Source of the DNA: Eucalyptus grandis | Lineage: Eukaryota > Streptophyta > Magnoliopsida > Myrtales > Myrtaceae | Length of the DNA: 64,000 bases | NCBI RefSeq assembly: GCF_016545825.1 | Contig: NC_052618.1 | Location: 50,111,127 to 50,175,126 of the forward strand | Direction of reading: 5' to 3' | Shown: piece after piece, positions 11,710-23,301 of the stretch | How positions within the stretch are numbered: position 1 is the stretch's first letter | How the letters are laid out: each line of letters starts with the position of its first letter | Translations under genes and position numbers: made by a program | Notes under the pieces: generated by a model | Database searches by the model: none | Told to the model about the DNA's origin: nothing | The model's input: only the letters and a program-made list of their open reading frames with translations

Positions 11710-11910
11710 ATGATTGGGGCTTGGGAAACACCGAGAGAGTGTTTGAGTGACTCGAGTGTATAATCTCCTTGTATTGCTTGATCTATAGTGAAATTCATTG
11801 CTGCTCTCTCCATGGACGTAGATCTTTACAACTGGACCACGTAAATCTAGTATCTGATTTATTTTCTTCTTCTGTCTATATTATTGTTCGATCGCTCACT
11901 TTTCGCAACA
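11710..11910 (+). mobile_element. Ty1/copia 5' LTR, right-hand remnant
   Basis: It aligns with the 3' LTR of the same element at about 17236-17424 (GGGCTTGGGAAACAC, GTATAATCTCCTTGTATTGC, ACCACGTAAATCT, TCTGTCTATATTATTGTTC). It ends TTTCGCAACA at 11910, two bases before the primer site. The left part of this LTR is not in the window; it was deleted or lies left of the gypsy insertions. Confidence 0.88.
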
Positions 11911-11912
11911 AG

Positions 11913-11924
11913 TGGTATCAGAGC
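11913..11924 (+). other. Copia primer binding site, tRNA-Met type
   Basis: TGGTATCAGAGC on the plus strand, two bases after the LTR end. It fixes the plus orientation of the copia element. Confidence 0.93.
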
Positions 11925-11952
11925 TAGACTTTGGCTAAGTTGAAGCGAATCC

Positions 11953-12680
11953 ATGGTGACAGAAGAAGTAAAAGTGAGAATTGACAGATTTGATGGGAAT
12001 GATTTTAGTTTCTTGAAGATGCAGATTGAAGATTATCTTTACTAGATAAAACTGCACTTGCCCTTATTTAGGAGAAACTAGATAGACGAGCTATGGGTGT
12101 TATTCGGCTAACGTTGACTCATAACGTCGCGTTTAACATCTTGAAGGAGAAGACCATTGTTGATTTGATGCAAACCCTATCAAATATGTACAAGAAGCCC
12201 TCTACGATCAACAAGGTTTATTTGATGCGACGCTTGTTTAATTTGAAGATGAGCAAAAGTGCGTCAGTTGCAGATCATATTAATGAATTCAAAGTGATTG
12301 TAAGTCAATTGAATTCAGTTGAGATTGATTTTGAAGATGAGGTACGTGCTTTGATTCTGTTATCATCATTACCTAATAGTTGGAATAATACTGTTACTGC
12401 TGTTAGTAATTCCTCTAGATCAACAAGTTTGACGTTTGATGGGGTTTGAGATTTGATTCTGAGTGAGGACATTCGTAGAAGAGAATCTGGCAAACCTGTA
12501 TCTGTTGCTTTAGTAGGTGAAAATAGAGGAAGATCTGGAACACGTGTGGGTAAGAGTAGTACTAATATAAACAAACGTAGTCAATATAAGATTGCTGATG
12601 TTATATGTTGGAGTTGTAGCAAGAGGGGGCATTTTAGAAGGAATTGCCTTAAGCTGAAGAGAAGGGTAAGGAAATTGTAA
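11953..12680 (+). pseudogene. Ty1/copia gag, broken
   Basis: An ATG at 11953 opens a frame reading VRIDRFDGNDFSFLKMQIED, the N-terminus of copia gag, but a TAG at 12043-12045 stops it after 30 residues. Coding resumes near 12093 with the UBN2-type gag region (VDLMQTLSNMYKKPSTINKV, LFNLKMSKSASVADHINEF, LILLSSLPNSW). Another in-frame stop follows at about 12447-12449. Beyond it comes the CX2CX4HX4C zinc knuckle CWSCSKRGHFRRNC (near 12607-12648). Gag would form the particle. Motif style is Tork/Tnt1-like. Confidence 0.88.
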
Positions 12681-12727
12681 CTGATTCTGTAGATAATGTT
12701 GCAGCTGTAGTAGATAATGCCAATTAT

Positions 12728-13908
12728 GTGTTGTCTATCACTGATTATTCATCATTTGATGGATGGATTATGGATTGTGGTTCTTTTCATGTCACACCAA
12801 ATAGAAACTGGTTTATCATTTATCAGTGCACGGGTAATGGTAAAGTCCAGTTAGGGAACAACGCTGAGTGCGATGTTGTGGGTGTTAGTGATGTTAAAAT
12901 CAGAATGCATTATGGCATTGTGAGGACATTGACTGTAGTAAGACATGTTCTAGAACTGAAAAAGAACTTAATTTCCTTGGGTGCCCTAGATTTAGCTGGT
13001 TGCAGGTATTCTTCAAAAGGTGGAGTTCTAAAAGTTGTTCGAGGTGCCTTGGTGATAATGAAAGGAATCAAGCATGGAGGTCTGTTTAAACTTCAAGGTG
13101 AGACAATGACAAATTTCGTTGCGGAGACATCGGATGCATCTATTTGAGAGTCTTTGATTGCTCGAGGAAGACCTGAGTGTTTGTGCCAATGCACAAGTTT
13201 GATGCTAGTGTCAAGATCATGCAGTTGAGAGCTTTGATCGAGACGAAGACTAGTAAGTCAATCAAGCATGTGTGGACTGACCATAGCATGGAGTTCTGCT
13301 CGGAGCTAGCAAATAAATTCTGCATGAAAGAGGGCATAATGAAACACCGCACTCGTGCCAGTAAACCACAACAATTTGCAGAATTGATGAGTAAAATATT
13401 ACTAAAGATGGCCCGAAAAATCTCTAATGTTGGTATTGCTAGGAGAATCCTAGCTGATGTGCTTAGTACGATAAGCAGCCTGGTGAATAGATCCCCATCA
13501 ACTGTTATTGAATAGCGGAATCCTAAAGAAGTGTGGTCAGGTAACGTTACTGGTTATTCTATTAGTAGAATGTTTGGTTGCCCGTGTTATTTTCAAATGA
13601 GTGATGGTAAGCTCGATTAGAGGGCAAGGTGCATATTCCATGGCTATGCACAAGGTGAGTGGGGCAATCAGTTGTGGTGCCCGGATATAAATTCATCTGT
13701 TAACAGCAGATAAGTTACCCTTGATGAGTATTTGATACTTCTGGTTAGGAGTGTTTGTCGCAGTGTTAATACGGATCTAGACGGTATTCAGCTTGAGGTG
13801 GAGTTGCGACCAGAAACTGTTGAGGTAGCGTATACAGGTACTAGCAAAGTAATCGACATAGATGGTGCTTGTAGCGAGGTGGAGCCTATAGAGCCAATGG
13901 TTGTCAAA
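12728..13908 (+). pseudogene. Ty1/copia protease and integrase, broken
   Basis: In order: a protease site reading WIMDCGSFHVTPN (family normally D-S/T-G, so the residue after Asp is changed to Cys); the pre-integrase region with KKNLISLGALDLAGCRYSS and IKHGGLFKLQG; then, after a TGA at about 13145-13147, an integrase core part with HVWTDHSMEFCSELANKFC and HRTRASKPQQFAELMSKI. A copia-type C-terminal part follows, with SRMFGCPCYF and RARCIFHGY, with stops at about 13514, 13618 and 13711. Integrase precedes the missing RT, the copia order. The frame is interrupted by a Tat LTR at 13909. Confidence 0.87.
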
Positions 13909-16412
13909 TGTTGACACCTAAATTTTGGCTACCAGTTTAGTCATTTATCAAAAAATTAGGGATTAATTTAACCCCTAAAAAAATGTTAGTTAATTAATTA
14001 ATTGCATAGCATATAGTTTTAGGTGCATTTACTTTAATTTGCATTTACATTGGGCCGATGACAAATGGGTTCAAATTGATGGTTCAGAACTTTAATTTGG
14101 TGAATTGGACTAAGCCCACGAAGGGAGTAAATCGGCCCAAGCCTGTATCCTCAGAAATATTTTACGGATTTATTTGTGCGAGATTTCAAATTTTAGAAGA
14201 ATCCTCTTGCAATCCTAAATCGTATCAAAAGCAAATATTGCATTTGGAAAAAGGAATTTTCATGGATATGAATTTGGAAAAATTAAAACCTTAACTCGTG
14301 GCCTATAAATAGATAAAATGCGTAGGGTTTGGAGAGGAGGCCACACAATTGAGACATTAGGCCATATCGAGGGGGAAAATTTTCAGAGAGAAAAACATGA
14401 GAGAGGAGTATTCTCTAGGGTTTTCTTTTCGAGGTCAAGAGGAATAAAAAGAAAAGAAGAAAGAAAAATAAGCTTTCGGTTCTTTGGGGGAAAAGGAAAA
14501 AGCGAAGCGGAAAAAAGGAGGGGTGATTGGATGTTGACTGTTCATCGTCTTCCTCAACTCTCTCCGCTCGCTTCTGCTCTCCCTCGGCCGGCTCCGCTTC
14601 TGCTACTATGACCCAGCCACGACGCTGCCACGCCGCCGGTCTGCTACTCCCGCTTTGGCCGCCCCTGCTCACTCAACGTTCTGCTACCTGAGCCCATCTG
14701 TTCTGCTCTGCTCCTGCTCGCACGTCTGTCACTAGCAATGCCCGTGACGACCTACTCCTCTGTTAGACCACTGCTGAGCTGGTCCGCTTGCACGCCGGCT
14801 GCCGCCCCTCGTCGGACCTTCACCGGAGCTCCGATCGTGATGCCCTTGCCGGATCGACGGTGACCCACCACGAAGTTGCCAAATCGCGGGTGAAAGAGCA
14901 AGAAAAAGGAAAAAAAAAAAGGAAAATTAAATTAGGTAGTCTTTTTATTTGTTTATTTTTTTTTTGTTAGTAGAATTATTCCTAATGTATGATTGAGATT
15001 CCGACATGAAATTTCTTCTGAAATTTGAGATTGACAGTCAAATTTTCGCGCCCGAAATCTAACTCGCAATCGCAATCGCTTGAAAAATCGCCAATCCGAT
15101 CTCCCGCCCGAGATTTGATTCGCAATTTATTTAAAAATTGGTCAACCTAATCTCATGCACGAGATATGGTTCGCCAATTTGCAGATATCGATCCTATCTT
15201 ATCTCATGTTGGTTGAATCAATTTTATTTTGTTAAAAGGAAAATTCCAAAAAAAATTGAGTTAGGATTAGGTTTGTTTTAGAATATTTATTCTTATCTTG
15301 CATATTTAGAATAGAGATTTTATTTCGAATTTAAAAAAAAAAATCCAAAAGTGCATTCATTTAGGATGTTAGTTTTTGTTTAATTTAAGTTGCATGTTTA
15401 ATTATATGGCAATTTTAAATTTCGAAATTAGTTTTAAAAAAAACACAAAAATCATCATACATATGTCATGTAGAGTTAGGTATATTTTGCACGTCATTGC
15501 ATATTAGGATAAAAATTGCACTTAGGTTAATTTTAGATCATTTTTTTCTTAATTTATTATAAGTTTAGGTATTTCTTTAGATATATTGCATTTTAGGATT
15601 ATTTAGGTTAAGATAATATTTTAGTTTAAATTAGGATTTAGCTTAACCTAATTCCTGATATAAATCAAGTAGGATCTTAATCTAGTTAGGTAATTTTCAC
15701 ATTTCACCAAATTTCAAATTTCTTGAAAAATACAAAAAAATGCCATATGCACGTCATTAGGGTTAGATTCATTAAAATGCATGTCATTTAGTATTTTTGC
15801 TAGGCCCATTTAATTAGAAATTACACGTCATTGAATTAGGTCATTTAGTTAATATTGCATTGCATGTTGCATGATTTTCATTAATTAAGTGAAAACAAAA
15901 AAGAAATTGCGTGTTAATTGGAAACTATATCTAGGGTTGTTGATGTGGATTTTAATTTAACATTGCAGATACTTTCGTTGCTTTGATGTAAGTTTTTTGC
16001 AATTTATTTATTGTTTATTTGGGTGTTAAATTGGTGGATTGCACACCCGCATAATCACCTCACATGTTAGGGAAATAAATTTAATATCAATCCAAGCTGC
16101 TTGCTAAACATTTTTCAAAATAAAAAGAAAGGTACCGAAAGGGCATTAGAGGAATCTAGTGTAACCAAGTCCCCGTACCCATAGTCTCTGGTTCGTAGAA
16201 GTAAAGTAAAACTCCCGTTACTTTACTTGGGTTTCTAATCCACTCACCAAAAATAGATTAGTTGCGACTCTTAATTGAAAATAATTGCATGTTAAGAACT
16301 TGAACCTAAGTCGCGAATTGGTATGGGCTTGGGAGAAACCGAGCTAAGTCTAGGCTTAGCAATCCATTAGCCAAATCCTAGATGGTTCACACCCGAAAAT
16401 TTGGCCCCGACA
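13909..16412 (+). mobile_element. Solo LTR of Tat/Ogre type
   Basis: It starts TGTTGACACCTAAATTTTGG and ends GGCCCCGACA. It shares with the LTRs of the 25163-36248 element the GGTACCGAAAGGGCATTAG, TCTAGTGTAACCAAGTCCCC, GTCTCTGGTTCGTAG and GGGCTTGGGAGA blocks near its 3' end. No internal sequence or second LTR accompanies it, so it is a solo LTR. The flanking pentamers (TCAAA left, CCATA right) agree at only three of five positions, so any duplication has decayed. It interrupts the copia pol linker. ORFs inside (14318-14672) are low-complexity and not conserved as genes. Confidence 0.88.
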
Positions 16413-16715
16413 CCATAACTACTGAAATTGACAATGTACGTATTTGATCTCCTAATAGATATGGATGCAACAATGGTTTTGCTTTATTTGCGGTTAAGGA
16501 GGTTGCGTCGAAAAATCCTTGTGGAGCAGTTAAAAGTGCATGTGGAGTTGGTATTTTGATGAAGTCCTCGGTTATGGTGAAGGTCAAGCGAGGCTTGGAC
16601 TTGGATAATATCTATAGTGGTTGAGCCCATTGAGGGCTATGGGAAAGTAGCGGTAGAGTTTGAATTCTTGTGAAGCAATTGCAACTTAGCTCAAATGTCG
16701 AGCCAGGGTGGAGAT
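16413..16715 (+). pseudogene. Copia pol linker and 3' leader; RT and RNase H deleted
   Basis: One frame includes PNRYGCNNGFALFAVKEVAS, resembling the linker copia polyproteins carry between integrase and RT. No RT or RNase H motif follows; the sequence reaches the polypurine tract AGGGTGGAGAT (16705-16715) and the 3' LTR within 300 bases. The RT-RNase H part has therefore been deleted from this copy. Confidence 0.6.
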
Positions 16716-17424
16716 TGTTAAAATATGTCTCGAGTTTGAGCCTAATGCGAGATTCTGAATATTTCAAATTGGATATGTTGCAGACGTTCGAAATTGAGCA
16801 AAGAAGATCCGAAGATCAACTTCCTAAAATTCAATCTACGTTGGAGAGTTTGGTCATTGAAATAGGAAAGTCCAACTTTCACTTGGATTTGGAATTTGTT
16901 TAAAATATATAGAGATATATTTTGGTTAAAATAGACAAGTTAGGAAATAGAATCCTATGAGAAGTCGGCAAAGGAATAAGGGTCTCACTTATATATATAT
17001 AGACTTCTGGCCGTAGATGGTGGAAAGTTGATCATGAAGAATTGGTTTTGAACGCTGTCTCATCATCGATTCCTTGGAAGGGATTTTTCTTTGTCGTTAT
17101 TGTTCATGAATTACATCCAAGAAGTTTAGTGTTGAAGCCAATCAAATCTTGTGGTAAGATTTGCGTGTAATTCTCTCGTGAGATTGAGAGATTATTTCTT
17201 GAGGAATTTTGGGGCCAAACACTGCATGCGTTGTTGGGTGTAATTTGGGCTTGGGAAACACAAAGAGAGTGTTTGAGTGACTCAAATGTATAATCTCCTT
17301 GTATTGCTTGATCTATAGTGAAATTCACTACTGCTTTCCCCGCGAACGCAAATCTTTACGACTGAACCACGTAAATCTGGTATCCGATATATTTTTTTCT
17401 TCTGTCTATATTATTGTTCAATCG
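16716..17424 (+). mobile_element. Ty1/copia 3' LTR, main part
   Basis: It starts TGTTAAAATATG directly after a polypurine tract. The last ~190 bp match the 5' LTR remnant at 11710-11910. A TATA-like run lies at 16990-17001. At 17424 it is interrupted by LTR D; its final 16 bp are stranded at 40108-40123. Confidence 0.88.
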
Positions 17425-18045
17425 TGTGGCATCCCCCGACGGCCCCCGATCCGTTAGGGTCGCCACATATTGCCAACTTTCTCTCAATCTGAAAGTCTGA
17501 TACGTTGATACCAAAGAATTTCGATAAATCCATGAGTTCTGGGGGTCTATATCTTTTGCATTGGTCCCTGCGCAAAATATGACGGAAGCGTATCCAACAA
17601 CTCCCTTCCCTATATTCATAACGATGCACACACTAAACACATTTTTGCCGAACACTTTTATTTACATAAACTAGATGGACATCACTTGTCGGTACACCAA
17701 AATGCCGTAGTTTTTTATACTCAGCTACACTTCAAAAGACAACTGAAATTTTCAACAGTTACAAACATAAAGTCCATCGTTTGGTGTCGACGTTCAAAAA
17801 TTTCTTCCTCTACTGACCCCATCTCACGGTTACACCCAACCACTCGGTCCGTTTGCTGGTGGCGGCGACAGTGGCCCTAGTGTTCGTCCATACCAACGGA
17901 CAAATAGGGCGATGTATTCCTGGAGTACAAGGCGGGTGGGAAGACCGGTATTGAACACCATAATGACTCTCACTTGTATGATCGTCAATTCTCACACCTC
18001 AGGGTCCTGATGTTCCGACCACTCCAACTATAGGTCGATCAGGAA
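17425..18045 (-). mobile_element. Gypsy solo LTR D, family I, left part
   Basis: It begins TGTGGCATCC; its right end at 40102 is GGATGCCACA, a perfect 10-bp inverted repeat. Flanks are AATCG (17420-17424) and GATCA (40103-40107), each one transition away from GATCG found at the same site in the copia 5' LTR (11890-11894), so both fit a mutated 5-bp duplication. It is interrupted at 18045 by LTR B. Confidence 0.85.
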
Positions 18046-20001
18046 TGTCACGCCCCGATCCTCGGACACGCACACATCCTTCTACTTAGTCGATTTTATA
18101 ATGCGATATCCCAAGACTAAGTATCGCCGACCCTTTCGTTTATTGAGCACATGCGGAAGCAGTTATAAATCCCCAGACAATAACACAATAAGATAGAAAA
18201 GCAAGGCCATATTTTTTTATATTGAAATCCACAACTAAACATTTATACATCGCATAACTCAAAGTCTATTTACAAGACTATTCATAACATTCTAGTCACA
18301 CTCTATATACACAACACAAGGTTCACAAAAGCGGATGGGATCTCAATCCTCATCCAGGTCATACTCAGGATCATCCTGATCCTCTTCTTCACTAAGCTCA
18401 CATCCTTCAAGCTCTTCATCCTTTATTGGCTCATCGTCCTCTTCTGGTTCCTTCTTCATAGGCTCATCTACAAGCCTGAAATGTTGTCCCACAACTGGGA
18501 TGAGACTACGTCTCAGCAAGTTCTATCCCATTAAGACTCGATTAGGAAACCAATATGCTATCCAGGCTGCCTATGCACGCACGGGTCAGAGGACTTACCT
18601 TGGCCTCAGATTCCACCTGCATATTAGTACAGTTCAATAGGCACCCAAGCAATCACATTACAGATCGACATCTCGATCAATTGACCTAGTCGATTACTTG
18701 ATAATCGGACCATTCCAAGGTCTTTTAAATTAATACTATCCATTCTCTAAAATAACCCATCGGGTTATCAAGCCAGTATATTATACGATTCATTCTCCGA
18801 GATGACACACTAAGTCACCGAGTCACTATAACATACTATTCATTCTCTAAGATAACCTATTGAGTTACCGAGTTAGTATATTATATTATTCATTCTCCGA
18901 GATGACATATAGAGTCACCGAGTATATTCATCATAATGTACATTCTCCAAGATGACATGTTGAGTCACCGAGCCATTATGGAATGCCGTCCATTCTCCAA
19001 GATGATCTATAGAATCACCGAGCCGACATCTAATACCGTCCATTCTCTAAGATGACCTATAGGGCCATCAAGCCGGTATACAAGCAATTCTTTCTCAAAA
19101 TGACATGACAGTCATCGAGCTATAATAGTACAACGTCCATTCTCCAGATGACATACGAATTATCGAGCCGTTATAGTATTTTTCTGTTCCGAAGACACAA
19201 TCAATTTTACCATTTTCATCATATTTGATAAAAGTACACGTGTGTGGGCACACGATTGGCCTTAGCCAAAATAGAATAATTTCCTTTTTATTCACCCACT
19301 CCTTTCAACAATACAAAAATAGATTTTTGATGCTGTAGACCGACGTCCGGTAATTTTCCACTCAATTACAAAAGTTATTCAATTTCTGAAATAAATACCC
19401 ACAACTACTATTTGCACTCAATTTGTACAATTGGATACTCAATTAAATAAATAGAGAGCACCACTGTAATCAGTACAAAATTCCGGTCGTCGGCTATCCC
19501 TGCCTAATTTCGGAAAATAAATAAATAATTAAATTAATTTCGAAAATTAATAAATAAATACGATAAATCCAATTTAGGCCTGTAATGCCTAATTGAAGCC
19601 CGATAAGGGTCGGGAAAATCCCGAGATGCATTCAATAAATAGTATAGGCAGTTCTCTAGCTAAGTACACTAACCACCTAACTAATATGCAATGCAATTAA
19701 CTAATAATCACTAATTCATTCTAATCTAATCATATAATTGCAATTAATTAAATATAATCAACCCTTAAGCATCATTAGTCTACTAAGCAAGGATTAGTGA
19801 GATTACTCACTTAAGTAAAGTGAAGACCGGAACACCGCAACGGCGGCTGAAATCGAGCTTTCAACGACACCGGTGGGCTTGGACCGGGCCTTAAACTTAC
19901 GCCCAACAAATCTTAGCCCAACTGAGATTTGTTCTTGCTTTTAGGCCGAACCCAAGTTGGATTGGGCCTGCTGAAGTTGGGCCTCGAAACTGGGCTGTCT
20001 T
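18046..20001 (-). mobile_element. Gypsy solo LTR B, family II, left part
   Basis: It begins TGTCACGCCCC and is the best reference for the family II left end. AGGAA (18041-18045) before it and AGGAA (37591-37595) after its right end form a perfect target duplication. It is interrupted at 20001 by LTR C. Net length after removing insertions is about 3.57 kb. Confidence 0.92.
18741..19185. repeat. Tandem repeat, 50-bp unit, nine copies, in LTR B
   Basis: Units start CATTCTC(C/T) at 18741, 18791, 18841, 18891, 18941, 18991 and 19041, an exact 50-bp period. Two more diverged units start near 19088 and 19138. Each contains GATGACAT and a CACCGAG-like block. LTR A carries an unrelated 90-bp array at the corresponding place. 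Confidence 0.93.
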
Positions 20002-21922
20002 TGTCACGCCCCAAACCCCGAGCGCGTGCCCATCCCTATCTGGTCGATAATAATTTGCGACTTCCCAGGACGAGTCGCCGACCCTTTCTATTTTATTGCA
20101 CATGCGGAAGCGAAAAGAAATCCCCTGACAATAATCATCTCGAGATAGAAAAGCAAGATACGAATTCATATACAAACATGCTTTTATATTCACACTAAAT
20201 CATGTACAAAAGTCTATGGCCAAAAGACTACAAAAGATTGGCCTTCCAAAAAGAAGCGGTCCTAACTGACCTATGCTTCCGATCACCTCCTCTCAACTCC
20301 AGGTCCTCCACTCGATGACCTAGAAAATATTGTCCCACAACGGGGTGAGATATCACCTCAGCGAGTCTAAGCTCTAAACCCCAATTAGAAGGGAAATATG
20401 CCCAGAAGTGTCCTAATCACACAACTACACAATCAATGAGACTTGCCTCGTCTCAGATCCACCCTACAGGTCAGTACAATTTATATCACAGACAACATGA
20501 GAGCATGAGCAACAATAAGCTTCAATAACTGAAACGCCACACTCAATTAATCATGCGTTCCTAGTTTGGATCTCGGCATATAGCACGGCCTATTCTCAGT
20601 TCGACGGTCTTCTGGCATTGCCAGGCTTCGTCTCACCACATTGAGCACGTTACGTCTCTTTATTAGACGGCTTTCCCAAAGGAGCATAGGGTCCAGAATC
20701 AACTGCGACCGGCTTCTCGTTGTCCAGGGGGTATCTTAAATAGGGATAACGTCCAGCTCAACAGCCCGGGACGATTTCTCTTAACCATCACACAATCACT
20801 CAAATATGACCCAAGGCACCGTGCATTGCACTCAAATACTTCAATTAAAATGGTGAGCCTCGCATTTTTCTTCATATTAGAAATTCACATCAAATTACTC
20901 ATATGTATGTACACGGTCAACTTAACCCAAAAAAATTGATATTCTCCTTTTTTTTTAAATCCCACTATTTCATGTAGTACTAAAAACTATTTTCGATGCA
21001 AAAACCCGACACCTGGGATTTTCTGAATAAATATTGGAAATTCACAATTTTTGGAATTAAATACCAAAAATCCAATCAGCACTCAATTTAAATAATTTAA
21101 TACTCAATTGCAGAAATTAACCACACCATTGCAATCAGCACGAAATTCCGATCACCAGCTATCCCGGCTTAATTTCCAGAAAAATAATTAATAATTAAAT
21201 AATTACTGAAATTAATGAAATAAATCAATTTAAATTCTAAAAATACTAACCTAGGCCAGAATCATTGAATTAATAACCAATACGGACTCGGAGAAATTCC
21301 CGAACCCTTCTAGATAAATAGTACAATTTATTTAGGCCTTAGCTAAACCATGCTAACCACCTAACATGCTCAATTAAATAATTACATTTCTAATTTAATC
21401 TAACTAACCACCTAATTCCTAATAAAATAAATCTAAACACCCCTTAAACGTCATTAACCTACTAAGCAGAGTTTAGAGTATAAACTCACCGGTGCAAAAC
21501 AAGGACCAGTTTACTGCGACCGTGGCCGAAACTTAAATTGCGGTGGCGTCGAAGAAACTCGGAACGGGCCTAAAATTGGCCCAACAAATCTCAGCCCAAA
21601 TCTGAGATTTGCTTTTGAAATTGGACTAGGCTTGAGTTGCTTCGCGGGCTTCAGTGCGTGGGCTTGGAAAGGCTGAGTTGGGCTTGAATTCAAGTGGGCC
21701 TTAAGCTTGCAATGGAATTGGGCCTGAGGTTGAATCACTTGGGCTTTGCTGGGTTGAACAAAATGAGCTTCTCTAGTTTCTTGGATGGGCCCAACTGCTG
21801 GGCTGTGAAATCCATTGGACTGAGCGCTGCCAACCGAAGCAGAAACGGAGCTACAGGTCTTCAGGACATGCTGGCTTGAAGATGGGCCGTGAAGACACGC
21901 GGATTTGCTGGGCCGATCTTGG
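20002..21922 (-). mobile_element. Gypsy solo LTR C, family II, left part
   Basis: It begins TGTCACGCCCCAAACC. Family blocks include GCACATGCGGAAGCG, CACCTCAGCGAG and TAACCTACTAAGCA. The pentamer before it is GTCTT and after its right end GTCTG, four of five matching. It is interrupted by a foldback element whose target duplication is CCGATCTTGG (21913-21922). The ORF at 21511-21966 is LTR sequence. Confidence 0.88.
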
Positions 21923-23301
21923 AGGTGAGGACACCTGGAGTGCCATAACTTGGCACGCCGGGACACTTAAGTGCCATAACTTTAAAATGGTACACTTAAG
22001 TGCCATCATCGGAGTAAAATGGGACACTTAAGTGCCACTCCGCGAAAATCCGGCCAAATGGCTGACGTGGCAATTTTCCGGCGAGTTTAGTCCAAAATGG
22101 CGTCGTTTTGCACGCCGACGTGGCAGAAAACGCAAAACGACGCCGTTTCGTGCCTACGTGTAAATAATAATATAAAAATTAATTAAATTATAAAGTATTC
22201 AAAAATTTAAAAAATTAAGAAAAATTTAAAATTTTTAAAAAATTAAGAAAATTAAAAATTAAAAAAAAAAAAGGGTGGGGGAGGTCGAACGGGCGGGCGA
22301 GGGCTGAGCCCTCGTTGCCGCCGCCTCCCGCCGTCGCCGCCTCCCGCCGTCGCCGGGAAGGGCTGGCGACGGAGTGGGAGGGTCGGCCGGGGTCGCCGGT
22401 CCCCGGCCGACCGACGGCGAGGGCTGCGAGCCCTCGCCGAAGCGCGGCGAGGGCGCGAGCCCTCGCCGAAGCGCGGCGAGGGCCGTGACCCTCGCCCTAG
22501 ATCTGGGCGAGGGCTCGCGGGCCCTCGCCGACCCTCCCCACTCCGTCGCCGGCCCTTCCGGCGGCGGCGGGAGGTGGCGGGGCCGCGAGCCCTCGCCGGG
22601 CCCGGGCGAGGGCCGCGACCCCTAGATCAGGCGCGGGCCGCGACCCTTGCCCATCCGGCGGGTCGCGGGCCCTCGCCGCCTCCCGCCGCCGCCGGGAAGG
22701 GCCGGCGACGGAGGGGGAGGGTCGGCCGGGGTCGCCGGGCCCGGCCGGGGCCGTCGACCGGCGGCGAGGGCCGCGAGCCCTCGCCCAGATCAGGGTGAGG
22801 GTCGCGGCCCTCGCCGCGATTTGGCGAGGGCTCGCAGCCCTCGCCGTCGCTCGGCCGAGGGCCGGCGACCCCGACCGACCCTCCCCCTCCGTCGCCGGCA
22901 AGGGCCGGCGACGGCGGGAGGCGGCGGCGGGGAGGCGGCGGCGGCGGCGAGGGCTCGGCCCTCGGCCGCTGTTCGACCTCCCCACTTTTTTTTTAAATTC
23001 TTAAATTTTAAATTTTTTAAATTTTCTTATTTTTTTAAATTTTTAAATTTTTTTAAAATTTTTAAAATTTTCTTTTTAAAAAATTTTTTGTTAATTTTTA
23101 TGCTGATTTGGAGCTCCGGCGAACCACGTAGGCAAAAAATAATAAAAAAATATTGCCACGTAGGATTTCCGGCAAGGGTCGCCGGAGGTGGCATAAGTGT
23201 CCCACTCGAAAAAAAGTGGCACTTAAGTGTACCGTTTGGAAGTTATGGCACTTAAGTGTCCCGGCGTGCCAAGTTATGGCACTTGTGCTGTTCTTCTGCC
23301 G
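21923..23301. mobile_element. Foldback/MULE-like TIR element with GC-rich palindromic core
   Basis: A perfect 44-bp terminal inverted repeat, AGTGCCATAACTTGGCACGC... (21939-21982 and 23240-23283), frames the element. A further 16-18 bases outside each end look like a weak extension of the repeat. The extended unit is bracketed by the 10-bp direct repeat CCGATCTTGG, a size typical of Mutator-like target duplications. Between the TIRs, an AT-rich arm, a GC-rich core and a second AT-rich arm are arranged as an imperfect palindrome. No transposase is seen, so it is non-autonomous. The superfamily is inferred from duplication length only. Confidence 0.85.
22275..22985. repeat. Extremely GC-rich inverted-repeat core
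   Basis: About 710 bp built from short self-complementary modules such as GGGCTCGCGGGCCCTCGCC and GCGAGGGCCGCGAGCCCTCG. Long open frames in several phases (for example 22497-22985 minus and 22647-23255 plus) arise because the composition rarely allows stop codons. They translate to Arg/Pro/Ala/Gly-rich low complexity and are not called as genes. Confidence 0.9.

Noticed and set aside
18741..19185. Regularly spaced repeats resembling a CRISPR array
   Set aside because: Units are head-to-tail with no unique spacers, and the host is a plant; this is an LTR minisatellite.
21511..21966. 151-codon ORF at the junction of LTR C and the foldback element
   Set aside because: It crosses a transposon boundary and has no ATG-conserved counterpart in LTRs A or B.
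22497..23255. Long overlapping ORFs (162 and 202 codons) in the GC-rich foldback core
   Set aside because: Open in several frames on both strands because of composition; Arg/Ala/Pro/Gly-only translation, no domain.
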